Shown here piece after piece: positions 62,449 to 64,000 of a stretch of 64,000 bases of DNA. The notes under the pieces are model-generated. The model was not told where the DNA came from and did no database searches. It saw nothing but the letters and a program-made list of their open reading frames with translations. Position 1 is the first letter of the stretch. Every line of letters starts with the position of its first letter. The position numbers and the translations under genes are program-made. This DNA is from Desulfobulbaceae bacterium (GTDB taxonomy: Bacteria > Desulfobacterota > Desulfobulbia > Desulfobulbales > Desulfocapsaceae). Where the stretch lies: assembly GCA_004796425.1 (NCBI GenBank), contig QZLB01000294.1:1-64000 (forward strand). Reading direction: 5' to 3'.

Positions 62449-63897
62449 ATGGCAAAAATTGATCAAGGATTTTCCCAGCGGCTCGTCAGTGAAATTCTCA
62501 CTGGATTACGCGAAGGACTATCCAGGTTCTCAGGCCCCAGCAGGGTTGCAGTTATTTACCAACTCAGACCTGATGACGACATTTATTTATGCGACCCTAA
62601 TGGTTTGCTCAAAGGGCATGAAATCAGAATAGAAAATACTTTTTTCGACCCATCTAACCATAAAGATCTTAAAGCCAGTCATCAGGATGACCAACCGTAC
62701 CACTCAATAGATCGTATTTCCGGCCTTAAACTGGATGGTATTATCTCGTGTGGCGGACAATCGGGTCCTGTTTTTTATCAGATGTGGTTTACCGATCATC
62801 ACCCTGAGCTTTTATCAACCAACCCGACAGAACGCTGGCTTGATCATGCCGTGCTCAGGTTCTCCCATGACGTAGCAAATAAAAGGGAACTCTATACTGG
62901 TATCTCAGGCATGTATCTGCGAGAGTACGCTACCCGTGCAGTTGAAGATCATGTCAGGTATGAGCAGAGCAGACTTAGACGCTATCTTTCCTGTCTGGAA
63001 ATTTATCCGATTCTGGAAGCAGTGTTAGGTATATCAAAAACCAGAGAAGAAAAACGATGGGCACGCGGAGAGCTGACATTTGTTGATCAGGGTCTGCTCG
63101 ACCGGCTTGATTTCCTCACCCGTTTTGCCGAAGAGGACCGACCGCTTCTTGACAATCATAAGCATGTCAGGAAATTACTTCAGGCCGTCCAGAAATATCG
63201 AAACCGGTTGATTTCCGACGGCAAGTATATCATCGGAATCGCTCGCGGTAACATTGATGTATTTAATATTTCGGCTATTTTCAAAGGTCAGTTTGGCTTT
63301 TTGAAGCTCAATAATCAGAGTATTTGCAGTTTCGCAGATGGCGCCTATTCCAGTGACGCTCACCAGGCCAAATTATTTGAAGTAGAAGAGATATTACTAG
63401 ATTACGACATCGATTCGACAATCCGCAGCAGCCTTTTTCATATTGTCTCGGACCTGGTTCATATTGCCGAAACTGAAAGCTTCGGTTGTTGCATTGTGCT
63501 TGATTTGAATGAGCAGCTCATTACTATTGCGGGGCAGGATCTCGATTACCCCCTGCTTCTCGAACGATCAAATATGCTTGATCTTGCAGGTAATCTGGCT
63601 CGTGTTGATGGTGCGATCCAGATTGGTATTGACCGCTGTCTTCACCGCTTTGCCTGCCTGATGGACGGTGAATCAATACACGGGGAAAACAGAGCACGGG
63701 GTGCGAGATATAATTCAGCCTTGCGCTTCACCGCCCAGCACCGTAACACAATCTGTATTGTGGTATCCTCAGACCGCCCGGTTTCAGTCATTACAAATGG
63801 CATCGAATACAGTGCGGCATGCGTTTTAAGAGAAACTTCACAAAGCACGGTCATGCCGGTGACTCTCAAGAAGTGGCTGAAAAGTGATGAAGCATGA
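62449..63897 (+). CDS. diadenylate-cyclase-like (DAC) domain protein with altered motif
   Basis: This 482-residue protein has a long N-terminal region of unknown fold (about 1-290) and a C-terminal DAC/DisA_N-like domain (about 300-455). The DGA motif is kept (Asp387-Gly388-Ala389 in RVDGAIQI). The second motif, GTRHRAA in c-di-AMP synthases, reads GARYNSA (418-424), losing the Thr, His and second Arg. The VVSEE stretch reads VVSSD. Several non-cyclase, sensor-type DAC relatives are known, so binding rather than synthesis is likely; activity on another nucleotide is possible. It stands alone behind a strong terminator and an operator-flanked promoter. Confidence 0.75.
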   Translation: MAKIDQGFSQRLVSEILTGLREGLSRFSGPSRVAVIYQLRPDDDIYLCDPNGLLKGHEIRIENTFFDPSNHKDLKASHQDDQPYHSIDRISGLKLDGIISCGGQSGPVFYQMWFTDHHPELLSTNPTERWLDHAVLRFSHDVANKRELYTGISGMYLREYATRAVEDHVRYEQSRLRRYLSCLEIYPILEAVLGISKTREEKRWARGELTFVDQGLLDRLDFLTRFAEEDRPLLDNHKHVRKLLQAVQKYRNRLISDGKYIIGIARGNIDVFNISAIFKGQFGFLKLNNQSICSFADGAYSSDAHQAKLFEVEEILLDYDIDSTIRSSLFHIVSDLVHIAETESFGCCIVLDLNEQLITIAGQDLDYPLLLERSNMLDLAGNLARVDGAIQIGIDRCLHRFACLMDGESIHGENRARGARYNSALRFTAQHRNTICIVVSSDRPVSVITNGIEYSAACVLRETSQSTVMPVTLKKWLKSDEA

Positions 63898-64000
63898 AGC
63901 TGCCAAGCTGGATCACCAGGCCTTAGTCAGCTGTTTCACCTAAAGCAAGTTTCTAGAAAGTTGAAACCGGTTATGCTCCAGCAACCCAGGTTGGGATGTG
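63898..64000. other. window end, no gene seen
   Basis: About 100 bp after the DAC-like gene without a start codon followed by a supported frame, and without a clear terminator hairpin. Confidence 0.4.

Overview
The window looks like a chromosomal stretch from a Gram-negative, anaerobic, Desulfobacterota-type bacterium (Desulfobulbales-like is my best guess). The reasons are moderate G+C, a futalosine-pathway menaquinone operon, a three-domain NifU with NifS, formate-tetrahydrofolate ligase, an orphan NtrC-type regulator, a DVU0298-type HEAT protein and abundant lipoprotein or Sec signals. The taxonomy is inferred from gene content only; there is no rRNA in the window.

Layout: 1-6.3 kb, minus strand, carries fhs, nifS-nifU, a phosphoglucomutase and a Trm112-like protein. 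6.4-10.3 kb carries proC-nadK (plus), then a sigma-54 response regulator and a PHP phosphoesterase (minus). 10.4-13.4 kb is a plus-strand envelope cluster: two related lipoproteins (the second FlgO-like), two small proteins and a YafK-type L,D-transpeptidase. 13.4-18.3 kb has a Crp/Fnr regulator, dinB, sppA and a Gate-domain membrane protein. 18.6-22.2 kb has a FecCD permease and ATPase without a binding protein, followed by a methyltransferase and an atypical SDR. 22.3-29.1 kb has a HEAT protein, a cNMP/DUF4388 protein, a small membrane protein, then an MFS-aroK-NOSP-yfcH operon and a DUF389 protein.

29.2-37 kb is minus strand: mqnE-mqnC-mqnA-ubiX-mqnP-DUF3108-purC behind a sigma-70 factor and its terminator. 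37.3-40.6 kb has malQ, tRNA-Glu(CUC) with its own promoter and terminator, and a sparse 1.6-kb stretch with a broken six-cysteine lipoprotein and a MerR-like regulator. 40.6-45.5 kb is a livGKHMF branched-chain amino-acid ABC operon. 46.1-50.8 kb is ileS-lspA-fabD plus a small Cys-rich protein. 51.2-55.8 kb is ftsE-ftsX-envC-like-ctpA-DUF1992, the septal peptidoglycan-splitting module. 55.8-61.5 kb has era, an RNB-family RNase, a small periplasmic protein, a membrane-tethered XRE regulator with an EF-hand loop and its secreted relative, and MarC. The window ends with a His-rich glycine-zipper protein and a divergent diadenylate-cyclase-like (DAC) protein behind an operator-flanked promoter.

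Most of the window is housekeeping. The parts that repay a second look are: the tethered XRE regulator whose extracytoplasmic domain resembles the secreted protein next door; the DAC-like protein with a changed ATP-binding motif and a perfect inverted repeat around its promoter; the binding-protein-less ABC transporter with methyltransferase and Lys-less SDR; the lipoprotein broken exactly at its lipobox; and a promoter-hairpin unit in the leader of the sigma factor.
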